Part shown: positions 1 through 11,823 of the stretch, in pieces | How the letters are laid out: every line of letters begins with the position of its first letter | How positions within the stretch are numbered: position 1 is the stretch's first letter | Source: Symsagittifera roscoffensis | Taxonomy: Eukaryota; Xenacoelomorpha; Acoela; Convolutidae | Length of the DNA stretch: 64,000 nt | Assembly (NCBI RefSeq): GCF_963678635.1 | Contig: NC_087071.1 | Span: 16,803,613-16,867,612, forward strand | Reading direction: 5' to 3' | Translations under genes and position numbers: made by a program | Notes under the pieces: model-generated | Databases searched by the model: none | Seen by the model: only the letters and a program-made list of their open reading frames with translations | Told to the model about the DNA's origin: nothing

Positions 1-429
1 TCATCTTACATCTTTGCTATATTCGAGTGTTTTTTTTTATTAAGCGACCACTTAGAAGTAATTCAAGCTCAATAAGCTCAAAACTTTGCAATTTTGTATA
101 ATCAAATGTGAGGCTCAAGAAAAAGATATAAAGATTTTTTAAACGCGTTAATATTATTATTAGAATAAGACAATAGTTAAATGTTAGTGAAATGATTTTA
201 AAATTAGTCTTAATTACACTACATACCAAAAGAGAAGGAAGCAACTATCATGTGAAACTTATCTTCATTTTCAAATAGCGAGCGTAGTGTGTTAGTTTGA
301 CTCTAATTTTTTTTCCAATTTAACTCGCAAATAAAAATACTCATTTGGTGGTTCTTTTGCTATAATCACGGTCTGCAGCATTGGAAATTTCATAGCATCT
401 AATCTCTGCTTTATTTGTGGCTTAAGTTT

Positions 430-560
430 GACGATTGATAAGCGACCGAGAAGGACGCGAGACTCCCAAACTCGAAGTCGGATGTTCGAATCCGACTCGC
501 TGCAAAAGTCTTCCTAATTCGAGTCTTATTTCTGTTTTTTTTTCGTTTCTTATTTGTATA
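430..560 (+). repeat. tRNA-like sequence, possible SINE head or decayed tRNA
   Basis: A stretch near 437-505 has Pol III promoter-like words: an A-box-like CGACCGAGAAGG and a B-box-like TGTTCGAATCC, followed by a T-rich tail. The piece between them could form an anticodon-like arm (CGAG/CTCG around CTCCCAA). The T arm is wrong for a tRNA, since the bases around TTCGAAT pair as a 7-bp hairpin with a 6-nt loop. It is therefore not a functional tRNA. A tRNA-derived SINE fragment is the likeliest reading. Confidence 0.3.
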
Positions 561-858
561 GCTGCTTTTTTGTCGGTTTATCGCTAGTGTTTGTGAAGTG
601 CAGCTTCGCCTCTGTGTTTATTTTGTACTTGACTATTGACTTTTCGGGGTTTAACATTTGAAGTTCAATTCAATTGCGTTTGCCGAATGGTAGGCAAACT
701 ACGCTCTCTACAACAATATAGAAAATGTCGCAAAAAGTGAATGAATTCTGGTTTCGAATGTGGATTTTAAATTCTAGATTTCCCTGATGAATGAAAAATT
801 TCCTTTTCACATGGTTTCTCAAATTTGGCTAATTTTCCATATTTTACGTGTAGTTTTT

Positions 859-1579
859 GAGATTAATGAACGTAGTGAGTACTCTTTTATAGGTCTTAGT
901 GATTTTTTTTAAAATTTGTTCTTAAAATTTGTTCACGCTTAAAATGAGTCTTAAAATTTGTTCACGCTCAATTTTTTTTTGCAGCTCGACTTATGGTTTC
1001 TTTTTCAATTCAAGTCATTTCTTTTGTTAAAAGGCAAAGTCCACTATCGAACAGCAAAAATTTTAAGGTCTCGAAAAACGTGATCCACTTCTAGTTTCGA
1101 AAAGGAAAAGATAATATGTTATCATAGGTGGTAATTTTGAGTTTCGTGCGTGTATTGAATTTGAGAGCTATAATGCATAATATAGCCTTTTCATTTTCAA
1201 TCAATTGTACATACTATAAAATAGTTTTTGTAATTACATTACTCTGCCAAATGAAATGCTATTCAAAAATTCAAATTGTACGCTTGTTTTGCCAAAAAAT
1301 TCGGCTTTTGAAATAAATTATAAATAATGTGCGAAGTATAACAAAAAGTGATCCAGCCACTGAAATTGAACCTAACACCTTTTGTAATATATCACCAACG
1401 AAAATTATTTATCAGATTTCCCAGCGAATTAAAAATTTTACCTATTAATTCAGGTTTCTCAAATTGGGTTAATTGTGTCAAAAGAGCACCAATCATAAAT
1501 TGTTCGTGGAATTCAAAGACCTTAAGGCTTAAATTTTTTTCTCTTGCAAGTTAGTTTTGTTTCCTTGCGTTCATTACTC
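859..1579. repeat. MITE-like element, diverged copy with internal extra DNA
   Basis: The left end reads GAGATTAATGAACGTA and the right end TGCGTTCATTACTC, an imperfect inverted pair matching the termini of the copy at 11005-11435. Internal words are also shared, such as the phrase around TATAGGTCTTAGTGATTTTT. This copy is about 290 bp longer, so it probably holds an insertion or is two copies joined. No coding capacity was seen. It ends about 130 bp before the first visible GTPase exon. Confidence 0.4.
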
Positions 1580-1711
1580 GTTTCCAACTGTCTCTTGGCT
1601 ATGTTTCCTAGAGCTAGTTATCAATATTTTCTCGCTTATGTTCGAGAAGTGCAGCTTCGCCTCTGTATTACACTTCCAATAAGACAATTCCCGATAGACT
1701 ATAAAATTCAG

Positions 1712-4700
1712 GTTGGCTCCAATGCGGGTGTGGTGGGCATGACTAAGGAGCACTTGGGACTGGCTCTGGCTCTCAATGTGCCAGTGTTCGTGGTGGTAAC
1801 CAAAATAGACATGTGTCCAGAAAACGTCCTCAAAGGTAAGAAAAGTTGTTGGATCTCATTGTTATAGTACGATTTCATTTTTAAGACCAATTCGCTTAAA
1901 ATAGTGCGCACTGTAATTGGCGAGCGTTTTAGTACCATGTGTTTTATCTTCATATTAAAGTTATGTGTGAACTATAAGAGGCAGTTATGGCAGTTGGCTC
2001 CGCGACGAAAATGCCTGCTTCATAAGCTTGAGGTTGTTGGATCGAATCGCAGGGGCGGAAAATTTTGATTTATATTCGAAAGCTTATTTTTTTTATCTGG
2101 TTTAAAGTTATTTTTCTACCATTTTTGCCGGTGTTAGCATATTGCAGATTCGCCTGGATTTAAAAGTTAAAAAATTTTTAACTTGGATTTTTAAAAAGTT
2201 TTTTTTTGTTATGTATGCAAATCTCTGCTTGGGATTGCTTGCCTTGGGTTTTTGCGAAAATCCTTTTTCAGAATATCTTAATCTTCTGACAACGAGGTAG
2301 ATGCATAATGAGTATATTCTGTTCCCGAAAAGTTGTCCAAGGTGTGCCCATTGTCTAAAAATGTACAGTTGGTGCAAAGAGAGAAAGCGCCGCGATTCCT
2401 TGCAAATAACAATTTAAGTATATGTTTTGTTTCAGACACTCTCAAGTTGTTGCAACGTATCCTGAAATCGCAGGGCTGTAGAAAAATCCCCATCTTCATC
2501 CAAAACACTAACGATGTAGTGGTAACAGCTACCAACTTCACCTCAGAAAGAGTCTGTCCAATTTTCCAGGTATAGTATAAGAATATTGTTTAGTCTCACA
2601 AAAGAGATTAAGAGTGCGAATCCCGGGACATATTCGACAAGACCTCATTTTTGTTCCTACTATACACTCTCCACCCCTTCATATAAAAAGTTTTGTCAAA
2701 TAAATCTGTTTCCTTCCATTTAATGCAAATATATGGGGGTGATCGCTTTTTTCCTGAGACAAAAGTGTTCTGCTTTCTGATTGGTAGGGTATCATACTGG
2801 ATATATCCCCCTCCCTCTTCAATCTTAGAGATTCGACCCTTTCGCCACCCAAAGGATCCTCTTTGATATTAATTTGCGAAATCCATTTTGGGTTGACCGA
2901 CCCTAAAAATTGTCTAGAGGCGCTTTCAGCGCGCGCCAATTTATATTAAATTTGTGAGGGAAGCGCTCTCAAAAATACTTGGCCTGATTTTTGAAAAGAG
3001 CTTGTGGCGCAAAAAATTTTTCGGAAAATGATATGAAGTTCAATAAATTAGTTTGTGGACCAAAAAAGCGCAAGAACATCCTTGATCCGCGCCTGATTAT
3101 ATAGGGTATTTTAACGAGGTGAATGTTTTCCGAAAAAAAGGAGGTGTTTTAATACGATTTTTTGAAATGTTTTCATACGCTTTTTCATTCGCTTTTTGAA
3201 AATATTTTAAAAACATGTAGTTTTGTGTAAAATGTACTTCCTGCATTTGTTATTTGCTAGATCTCCAATGTGACAGGTCAAAATCTGGACTTGTTGAAGA
3301 TGTTCCTCAACCTCCTCTCAGCCAGATCTCTGCCGAGAGCCAACGAGCCAGCCGAGTTCCAGATAGACGACATATACTCTGTGCCGGTCAGTCTGTTACA
3401 GTATCTGTTGCTTGGTAAATCAGACTTAGAAAGTCGAAAGCTAAGATTTATTCTAAAAAGAAATCAGTATTTTTTCCCTTGCTCTTAATGACTCTTTCCT
3501 ATTTTTTGTCTGTTGGATATTTTTTGTAACATAAAATGCGTTTTGAAACAAAAGGGAAATGAGTTGAATTTGCACGCTCGAAAATGTGTATAGAATCGAT
3601 TTGATTTCTTTTTAGGGTGTCGGCACAGTAGTGGCGGGGACCATGCTTAGAGGCACAATATCTCTCAATGACACTCTCCTCCTCGGGCCAGACGCATTTG
3701 GCGAATTCAGTCCTGTTCCTATAAAGAGCATTCACAGAAAGAGACTTCCTGTCAAGTTTGTAACTGGCGGTCAAACTGCTTCATTCGCGCTGAAAAAGGT
3801 AGATAAACGGTCTCTAAAATCAATTTAAAGTACAAAATTTAGTGTATAATGAATTATTTCTTAAAAAGGGTGAAAACTTTTAATTTAATTATCATTGTGA
3901 GGTAGAAATATGACAAGATCCAACAATTAGATAGGCTTTTACTATGCTCAGGAGTGAGCAGTAAATGAGAGTTCTTATGTTTGGGACCAATTTTGATACT
4001 GAAATGATCCTAGGTCCTAGGATGGTATATAAACAAGCGGAAGTATGACGATAACATAACTGTTATAAAATACTTTCGAAGATATTTTCTAAGAGTCACG
4101 AAATTGAAGCTTCCTTCAAATGACGTATTTTTTGGCGGTTTTTTTCACATTTGATCCTAGTATTCTTAAAAAAGGTTTTTTTTTCAACAATTATGTCGTA
4201 TGTTGTAGATTAAGCGCAACCAGATCAGAAAAGGCATGGTACTGGTGTCGAATCTGCTGAAGCCTTTCGCCTGCTGGGAGTTCGAGGGGGAGATTCTAGT
4301 ACTGCACCATCCCACCACCATATCTGTCAAGTACCAAGCTATGGGTTAGTAATACTTGTTTTTAACTTCATATCATAAAACTTAGAAGATCTGAACCTTT
4401 TTTTGATTAGTTAGCAGTTGAGAATATAAATAAATAAAAAAGAATTTGATATCTTTTGGTTAATTAACAGTTTAAGAATCCGTTATAATTATTTATTTCA
4501 TTTCAATAAATGTTCTAGGTTTAGTTAGCCTATCCCATTTAAGTAAAATAACGGCGGTCATGGATTAGTAATATCGAATCACTTCATGTCAAAAAAAGTA
4601 TATTTGAACCTATATGGTTTTTAAAAAAAGTAGTCGGTTGCTGTGAAAGTATCATATACTATGGCGATAACGGTACTGAAAACTTTATGATAAAAATGAA

Positions 4701-7700
4701 ACTGGAAACCACAGACCCTCCCCAGACAAGTTAAACCCTAGTTTAAAAGTCTTATGGCAGCCTACTTGACTAAATGATCGACCACTATGATAACATTGAT
4801 AAGGCACAAAGGCTCCAATTGACAAAATACTTCACATAAGCGGCTTCCAATTACATTGAAGCTGTACTCATAAAGCAAATAATTTAGAGAAAAACAAAAA
4901 TCTGAATTGAATTCTCACTTACAAAAAAAGTATCTTCCAGCCACGCCCAATTAGTGTTCGGCTACTTTCCTTTACTCAAATCCTTCCAACTGTGGACTTC
5001 TTCCAAGTGTTACCAAGGGTTGTTCCGAGTGCTTCAAATCCTGACATGATAGCAATCGTGCTGCTGAAATCCTTAAAACTCTTTAACTTTTACACCCCTT
5101 ACTCTGGTCCGATCCAGTCAAGGACTCTGCCCTCCTCAGGTTGAATCAAATACCTTCAAAAGCATTGATTAAGCTCGTTTCTGATGACCTCTATTGGTCC
5201 AACACTTGCCCCTAGCTTCTGTTATGGAACCAGATTTAGTCCCTGCGTGACGTTTTCAGCGGTTACTTAATGGATGTTTGTGGTCCCACCGTCATAGCTC
5301 TGTTATACCTTCTCCCCGTCAGACATCTTGATGAATCACCGAAAGAGGAGCAGCAATAAAAGTAGGTGGACCTCTCAGTAACTGGAATTGAAGTCTCGCA
5401 TCTACCGAATCAGGGGCCACAGTCGCAGTGTGAGTTATGGACGAGACGCTGCAACCAGCAAATTTTCCCTGGAACAAACGAACAACCCTCTGGGCACATA
5501 GTCACTGCACTAAGGCGTCCATTTTTTGAGCCATTCAAATTCGTGGCCATTCTGAAACAATGTTTTGCTGATAAGAAGCAAATCAAGCGCTGCACCTTGA
5601 CGAGGCAACTGCAATGACTAAAGTGTTCTTTCTGCGCATTTTTTTTATTCGCGCTTCATTTTTGAGATTTAGCTGTTTTCATTTCAAAGCTTCCCAACGA
5701 TTTTTGTAGTCTGAAATCTTTGTGCCACTTGCACAGAACCCAATCTGGTAACCTTGAAGTGGAAATCAAACTTTTGTTTTGGGTGTGTTTTAGTACTTTA
5801 TTTTTTTTTCGCGTACAATCAGGTACCACATTGGATACCTGATGGGATTGAGTGATGAAATATTTTACAGCCCTTTTATTCCTGATTCAGTCGTTATAAA
5901 AGGAAGTTTCAATTTTTTTTATTGTGTCGAGAAAAACCTGAGTGAAGTTTTTGCTCCAATGTTCACTTTGGCCCATTTTATGCTCAAGTTGCTTTTTAAT
6001 CATTTGGCAATAAAGCTTTTGATAGTATACTAGTAAGATAAAGTTAGAAGAGAAAATCTGAACTGTGTTCGGTACAGCAACCGGCTATCCTTGTTTTTTA
6101 TCCGTCTGTCTTTGATTTCTCTGTTCGTATTTTTTGTTGCCATAGTTCTTGTTGTTGTTCAGTGCACTGCTGCAGTGTGAGACAGACAGCAGCCATAGTG
6201 TGGATGGACAGGGAGGCTCTGAGGACAGGAGACAAGGCCAAGATCCGGTTCAGATTCATAAAACACCCAGAGTATCTCAGAGTGGGCACCCGACTAGTGT
6301 TCCGAGAGGGAAGGACAAAGGCTGTCGGTGAGTTCAGTAGCGTCAGTGGGTCTCTTTACTAAGACGACCCAAAATAATGGCAAAAAGCTGTTTTTTTTTA
6401 AAAAAAAGCTTCAAAAACGTTTGAAACGTCTTTTTCTTTGTATTACATATGTTTCGAAATATTTACTCTAAACTAGATAAGTTGGAAGAAATTTTCTTTT
6501 ATTTTCATGTGATCTCCAGCAAAAACTTAAAATGTTCGAACCATAAAATATTAATTTTAGTTGTTTTGATTAAACGGAAGCTAAATATGTTTTGATTTTA
6601 TACTAGTTAGCCTAATTGTTGTGATAAACTTATTAAATAGTTTCAGACGAAATGAACTAAGATTAGTACGATTTGCTTCGCGTTCTCTTACGACATCACA
6701 TCGCTGTATTCACATGGCAGAAATGGCATTATTGCGTGCACACCTAGAGAATGCCAATTTATCAAACCCAGAAGAAGTGAAAGGATTATTCGAAAGCTTT
6801 ATTCACCGAATGGAGACATTGGACAATACTATCGAGCATCTCAAGTATGAAAATTCTCAACTGCGCAAGGACAATGTAATTATTCAAAACCGTGTACTTT
6901 GCTCTGAACGATATTTATCACGATCATGTTTGACATTTCTTGGCGTGAAATCCGGCGTGGATCCGATGGTACCAGTACTTGATATTATGAATCGTGTTCT
7001 AGGAGCTAAAGTGTCACCCGAAGATTTGGCTGCATGTCACTATTTACCGGGTAATGCAGAGAAAAAACCAATTATTGTTAAATTTATTTACAATGGGCAG
7101 CGTGACTATGTATGGCGAAACAGATTTACGTTAACGGACAATGAATCGACGAAGAATATTTTCATCGTTGAGAGGCTTCCAGAAATTGACCGAGATACAG
7201 TGAATTATGCAAAAGAGAATGGTTTGAAATTTAAAACAAACAATTGTCAACCACTTCTCAGAATAAATAATAAATGGGTTCCAGTTAACAGTCGCGGTGA
7301 GATTGACAAAGTTGCCAGCGGATTTTCGGAAGAATTAGATGGTAACAAAATGGATACAGGAATTCAGGGAAATACACAGATAATCGACGAGTCTTCTTAT
7401 TCCAGAAATGAGTTATTCCAAATGAAACATGGTACTGCGAAAAACAAATATGCAATGTATGGAAAACCTAGAGGGGAGAAGAGGCAACGAGAGAACGTTG
7501 ATATGGAAGATAAACTGGACAAATTGTGTGGTCTAATTGAAAATGTAATCGCAGTGGTAAGCTCACCACCTGGAAAAATGGCAAAAGCGCCGGTCAATGT
7601 GATAGAGCAGGAGGACGCGGGTGAGATCGAACCTACTGATACTTAGCATTTTTAAAAACCTAATCGATGACTTTGCCAGCTGATAAAACACTTCTTTTTC

Positions 7701-10700
7701 TAAATATAAGATCCTTGCGATGCAATTTTGACAATTTAGTGGGATTTATTGAAACTTATAACGAAAACCTATCGATTATCTGCCTTTCGGAAACTTGGCT
7801 AACTGAAACAGACCCATTGGCAATGTACAATATTCCGGGATTTCAACCGATAGTTTCTAGATGTAGAACCAATAAAAGGGGAGGGGGTGTTGCTTTTTAT
7901 GTTAAGACTGGCATTGACTTTATTATAAATGAAAATATTGTTTGCGAAAATGGGATTGAGGCATTGTGTATTAGACTTAAAAATGGATCTCTATCTTCAA
8001 CAAACATTTGCGTATTTTATCGTCCGCCCAATATAAATATCGATCATTTTTATAGTTTTCTGTAACGTAACTTAGAAACGATGGTAAATTCAAAAACAAT
8101 GTTCGTTGGGGATTCTAATATTGATACACTGGTTGAAAATAGTTGCTCAAAAGGGTTGAAAAATTTAACTAAAAGTTACAATTTTGTTATAAATAACGCC
8201 AACGAAGCAACGCGCGTTACTAACAGTAGTAGTACTTGCATTGATCATATAATTTCAAATTTTCCTGTTGCAACACATAATGTAATTTCTGGTATTAGTG
8301 ATCACAATATTATCTTCGACGATATTAACGTGGTTTCAAACATAGATAATAACTTGACTTTTCGTAATCTGTCTTTTCTAAAAAAATCAACCGAAAAAAT
8401 ATTGTTTTTAGCAGATGTGAACTACCTGTTGAAAAATGTACCGGAAGGAACATGTGATGAAAAAGTTGAGTTTCTGATTAAAACAATTATCGATTGCCTA
8501 GATGTATTCGCTCCATTAAAAGTATATGGTAAAAAACGAAAAATGAAATCACAATGGATAACTCCAGAAATTAGAAAACTAATTTTTAAACGAGATAGAC
8601 TTCTTCGCCAACTACAGGCCTGCTGGTCGACTGATACGCATGTCAATTATAAAATCATTCGCAATAAAGTAAACGCCTTGCTGCGATTAGAGAAACGGAA
8701 CTTTTATACTAAAAAAGTGGAAAAGGTGACTAACAGTAAAGATTTATTTAAGATTTTTAAAAATGTAGGAATAGGAAAGACCGGGAATAACACAACGACA
8801 CATATTGATGCGAATAAATTGAATACTTTTTTCTGTAACATTGGGTCGAAAATTGCATCGCAAATACCTTACTCATCAGTACCGATATGTAGATCGCCAA
8901 AACAAGTGCAATCAATGGTAATGTTTGAAACTAACCACAGAGAAGTTCTAGATGTTATCAATAGCCTTAAAAGTAAGTTCTCATGTGGACCTGATGATAT
9001 TTGCAATGAAATCATCAGGCAGTTAGGAGTGGTAATTGCACCATTAATATCCGATATTTTTAACGAATGCATTCACCTTGATGTTTTCCCAGACTTACTG
9101 AAAATTGCCAAAATGGTCCCTATGTTCAAAGATGGAGATAAAACAGATCCTGGTAATTACAGACCAATTTCGCTGTTGTCTTGCCTGAGCAAAGTCGTTG
9201 AGAAACTTATACATTCGAGGTTCATAAATTTTTTTGAGAAATTTTCTATTTTAAACATGAACCAATATGGTTTTCGATCTAAGCGATCTACGATTCAGGC
9301 TGTTGCGAGGCTGACCGAATTTGTGAGAGATGCTACTAATAAAAGAGCGGATGCAATTGCTTTGTTTTTGGATCTCAAGAAAGCTTTTGACACGATTGAT
9401 CACAAAATTCTGATGCAAAAATTGGATCATTATGGGATCAGGGGTAAAAGTAACAATTTGATTAGAGCCTACTTGACTAATAGAAAGCAGTATGTTGAAA
9501 TTGGAAATAATAGATCAACGCTTGAAAATGTTTCAACGGGAGTTCCACAAGGATCTGTTCTAGGTCCGCTTCTGTTTTTGATTTACATAAATGATTTACC
9601 TGATAGCACTAGTTTAGATACTACAGTTTTTGCAGATGATACATCCATCATGACTTCTGGTAAGAATTCTGGAAAGAAATTAAGAACCGAATTTGACATA
9701 GTTTACAATTACTTATGTTGCAATAAACTTTCACTGAATACTGATAAAACTGTTCTGCTCAATTTCAGCAAGAAAATGGAGAAATTGGTCTTGATATAAA
9801 AGGTGAATGCATAAAAATGGTTGATTGCACGAAGTATTTGGGTATATACATTGATTCAAAGTTAGACTTCAAGATGCATATTGAACATGTTATTAAGAAA
9901 TTGTCTAAACTGTGTGGAGTAATATATCGTTCCAGAAAATTATTTAATATTCCAATGCTTCTACTGATATACAGATCCTACATCAAACCTGTTCTTCAAT
10001 ATGGCGTATTGGTTTATGGCTGTGCAAACTTAACAGATCTAAATAAAATTTTAGTAATACAGAAGAGAATAATACGTGCTATTTTTAGAATTGATTATAG
10101 AGAGAGCACAGTTGAAAAGTACAGACTGCATAAAATTGAAACGATGTTTGATCTTCACGTTTACGAACTGTTTAAAGATATTTGCGACAATAATGTTTGT
10201 GATAGTACCACGACTAATAACGTGGCGTACTTCACTAGGAGAGTTGCTTCTGGAAAAGTTAATAGTAAAATACAAAGAACGAAATGTTTTCAAAATTCCA
10301 TAAATGTTAGAAGAATCATTATTCATAATTATATAACTGCATCTGGTTTATTGAATGAAGATGTGACAAGTTTGCAGAGACATCAACTCAAGATTTTTAT
10401 ACACGATGTTTTTGATAATTATCTGCTTGATAATAAGGAAGTTCATAAACAGCTGTATTGTCATTGATATTTGAGTTTAAGGTTGTCTACTAGATAAGCC
10501 GTAGGCTTTTTAGACAATCCTTGTTGATGATTGTAAATATACATATTGTATTGTAATAATCATCAACTGAATTAAATATTATTTTGAGCTACAATTTGAT
10601 TTTGCGTTTAATTTTTAGAAATTTTTCAACGCGTAAAAATCATTCAATTCTTAGTTTTTTTCAAAATAAATCTGTGAGACATTAATTGGGATATATGAGC

Positions 10701-11823
10701 TGCAATCCTTATCCGAAGTAAAATTTACGGTTTTGTTTTTTAGTTTAGTTTTGATTTTCACTTTAATTTTGATTTTAAATGTGTGTTTGTAGGTTCTATA
10801 ACTAAAGTGTACCACCCCTCTGAGACGCCACAGAAGCCCAACTACAGGAACAGATATGCTCCCAAATGCAACACCAACAACAGCTCAGCCAGCAATGAGG
10901 GGACATCCAGTCAGGGTCAGGGAAACAGGTAAATGTAATTTATTTTACTAGTTTGTAAAATGCTTTTTTTTCAGCGACGTCTTACCTATCAGGCTTCATT
11001 TGTTAAGAGTAATGAACGCAGTGAAGACTCTTATATAGGTCTTGGTGATTTTTTTCAGATATCTTAAAAGTCTCTGATAACTACAGATGTGCATTCTTAC
11101 ATATTAATGCTTTTATATGTGCACTTTTTAAGTTCACTTCAAATTCATCTGTTAAATGTTAGTTAAATTGCTCTCTCCAAATACGAACGTGGAAATCAAA
11201 AACGTAAGCGGCTTCTAGATACGAAGTGGATTTAAAATTTTAGATTTCCCTCCGGAATAAAAATTTTACCTAGTAATCCAGTTTTCTCAAATTGAGTTAA
11301 TTTTATCAAAAAGTGTCAAAATCATCTTGAAATTCAAAGATGGTTGAGGCCATATGTTTTTAACTTTGAAATTCGAAAGTTGAAGTTTTTCCAAAAATAA
11401 TTTAGTTTTTTTGTTTCCTTGCGTTCATTGCTCTTTTCCAACTGCCAGTTGGCTATTTTTTTTTTTTTTGCGCTTAAGGCTCCTTTTTAGTGATTCAGCC
11501 AGATTTGACATGTAAAAACAGTATGAAGGGAAAAATGACTAAGTATAAGCGTTATAAGAGATTTTAATAGATTTATTGAATAATCATTTACTAGGTACGG
11601 GCGACGAAGGGGTGGAGCAAGACAGAGGCGGCCACCGACTATGGGGGCCAACTTTCAAAACACCCAACAAACATCCAGTCAAAACCAGGAACATAACAAC
11701 TACGGAAACAACAACACTAACAGTAGACAACAAGCGCCATCCACGACAACAAATGTTAACAATGCATCCCAACCGACAACAACGACAATATCTACAACAA
11801 CAACAACAACAGGGAAAACATGA
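1712..11823 (+). CDS. GTPBP1: GTP-binding protein 1/2-family translational GTPase, 3' exons
   Basis: Eight coding exons join in frame with GT-AG introns: 1712-1835, 2436-2569, 3261-3386, 3616-3798, 4209-4344, 6163-6327, 10793-10928 and 11595-11823 (TGA). They encode 410 residues. The family consists of EF-Tu-like GTPases linked to mRNA turnover and ribosome rescue. Visible here are the segment before and through the G4 motif (VVVTKIDM), then the EF-Tu domain 2 and 3 regions ([44 protein letters not shown]). The tail is Arg/Gly-rich, then Asn/Gln/Thr-rich. G1-G3 and roughly the first 240 residues expected for the family lie upstream of the window. The splice-phase matches (1,0,0,0,1,1,2) support the model. 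The intron after 6327 contains a sense LINE. GTPBP1 and GTPBP2 cannot be separated from this portion alone. Confidence 0.92.
4920..5620. other. GC-richer island in a GTPase intron, unidentified
   Basis: This part of the intron between exons 4209-4344 and 6163-6327 is clearly less AT-rich than its surroundings. It is open in overlapping frames on both strands: plus 5366-5617 (83 codons) and minus 5595-5410 (61 codons, cysteine-rich, ending near CDCGP). Neither translation was recognised. It may be a fragment of a transposon or a processed gene copy. No splice sites or terminal repeats were found. Confidence 0.2.
6714..7646 (+). CDS. LINE ORF1 protein, coiled-coil RNA-binding type
   Basis: The frame is open from 6621, but the first ATG is at 6714, giving about 310 residues. 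The N-terminal third is helical with heptad-like spacing (residues about 20-60 from the ATG), as in trimerising ORF1 coiled coils. It is followed by a compact basic region containing PIIVKF and [10 protein letters not shown] that resembles the RRM-like/C-terminal fold of L1-type ORF1 proteins. The C-terminal part is charged and probably disordered. ORF1 proteins of this sort bind their own RNA in an RNP. No CCHC knuckles, PHD or esterase domain is seen, unlike many CR1 ORF1s. The frame is intact. The family assignment is inferred from context and pattern. Confidence 0.65.
   Translation: MAEMALLRAHLENANLSNPEEVKGLFESFIHRMETLDNTIEHLKYENSQLRKDNVIIQNRVLCSERYLSRSCLTFLGVKSGVDPMVPVLDIMNRVLGAKVSPEDLAACHYLPGNAEKKPIIVKFIYNGQRDYVWRNRFTLTDNESTKNIFIVERLPEIDRDTVNYAKENGLKFKTNNCQPLLRINNKWVPVNSRGEIDKVASGFSEELDGNKMDTGIQGNTQIIDESSYSRNELFQMKHGTAKNKYAMYGKPRGEKRQRENVDMEDKLDKLCGLIENVIAVVSSPPGKMAKAPVNVIEQEDAGEIEPTDT
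7667..10467 (+). pseudogene. LINE ORF2: AP endonuclease and reverse transcriptase, disrupted
   Basis: The start at 7667 lies 20 bp after ORF1. Segment 7667-8065 gives an exonuclease-endonuclease-phosphatase fold ([23 protein letters not shown]). An in-frame TAA at 8063-8065 interrupts it, and the same frame resumes with GDSN and a SDHN motif. RT follows with [38 protein letters not shown] and FADDT at roughly 9100-9650. A frameshift near 9780-9800 moves the thumb and C-terminal part (KYLGIYID onward) into another frame, which ends at 10467. In life it would nick DNA and prime reverse transcription at the target. It is non-functional as read. Confidence 0.88.
10479..10522 (+). other. 3' UTR hairpin of the LINE
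   Basis: An outer stem AAGGTTGTCTA (10479-10489) pairs with TAGACAATCCTT (10511-10522, one bulged base). It encloses an inner stem AAGCC (10496-10500) and GGCTT (10504-10508) around a GTA loop. It sits 12 bp after the ORF2 stop. Stem-loops in this position are recognised by the RT of several LINE clades. The function here is inferred. Confidence 0.5.
11005..11435. repeat. MITE-like element with 16-bp terminal inverted repeats
   Basis: The left terminus AAGAGTAATGAACGCA (11005-11020) and right terminus TGCGTTCATTGCTCTT (11420-11435) are inverted repeats matching at 15 of 16 positions. The 431-bp body is AT-rich and non-coding. It shares words with 859-1579 and a short phrase (CTCTCCAAATACGAACGTGG) with 48189-48208. 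It lies in the last GTPase intron. No target-site duplication was confirmed. Confidence 0.5.

Larger units (their letters stand above)
6620..10580 (+). mobile_element. Non-LTR retrotransposon (CR1/Jockey-superfamily-like LINE), nearly complete
   Basis: About 4 kb lies within a GTPBP1 intron, in the same orientation as the gene. It has an ORF1 (6714-7646), a 20-bp gap, then an ORF2 with an AP-type endonuclease and a reverse transcriptase (7667-10467), and a short AT-rich 3' UTR with a strong hairpin. This two-ORF layout and the FADDT catalytic motif fit CR1/L2/Jockey-type LINEs. ORF2 carries one stop and one frameshift, so this copy is dead but not old. No target-site duplication was established. 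Confidence 0.85.

Noticed and set aside
437-505. Functional tRNA gene with anticodon CCC
   Set aside because: The T arm cannot form the standard 5-bp stem and 7-nt loop, and the acceptor stem pairs only over five bases.
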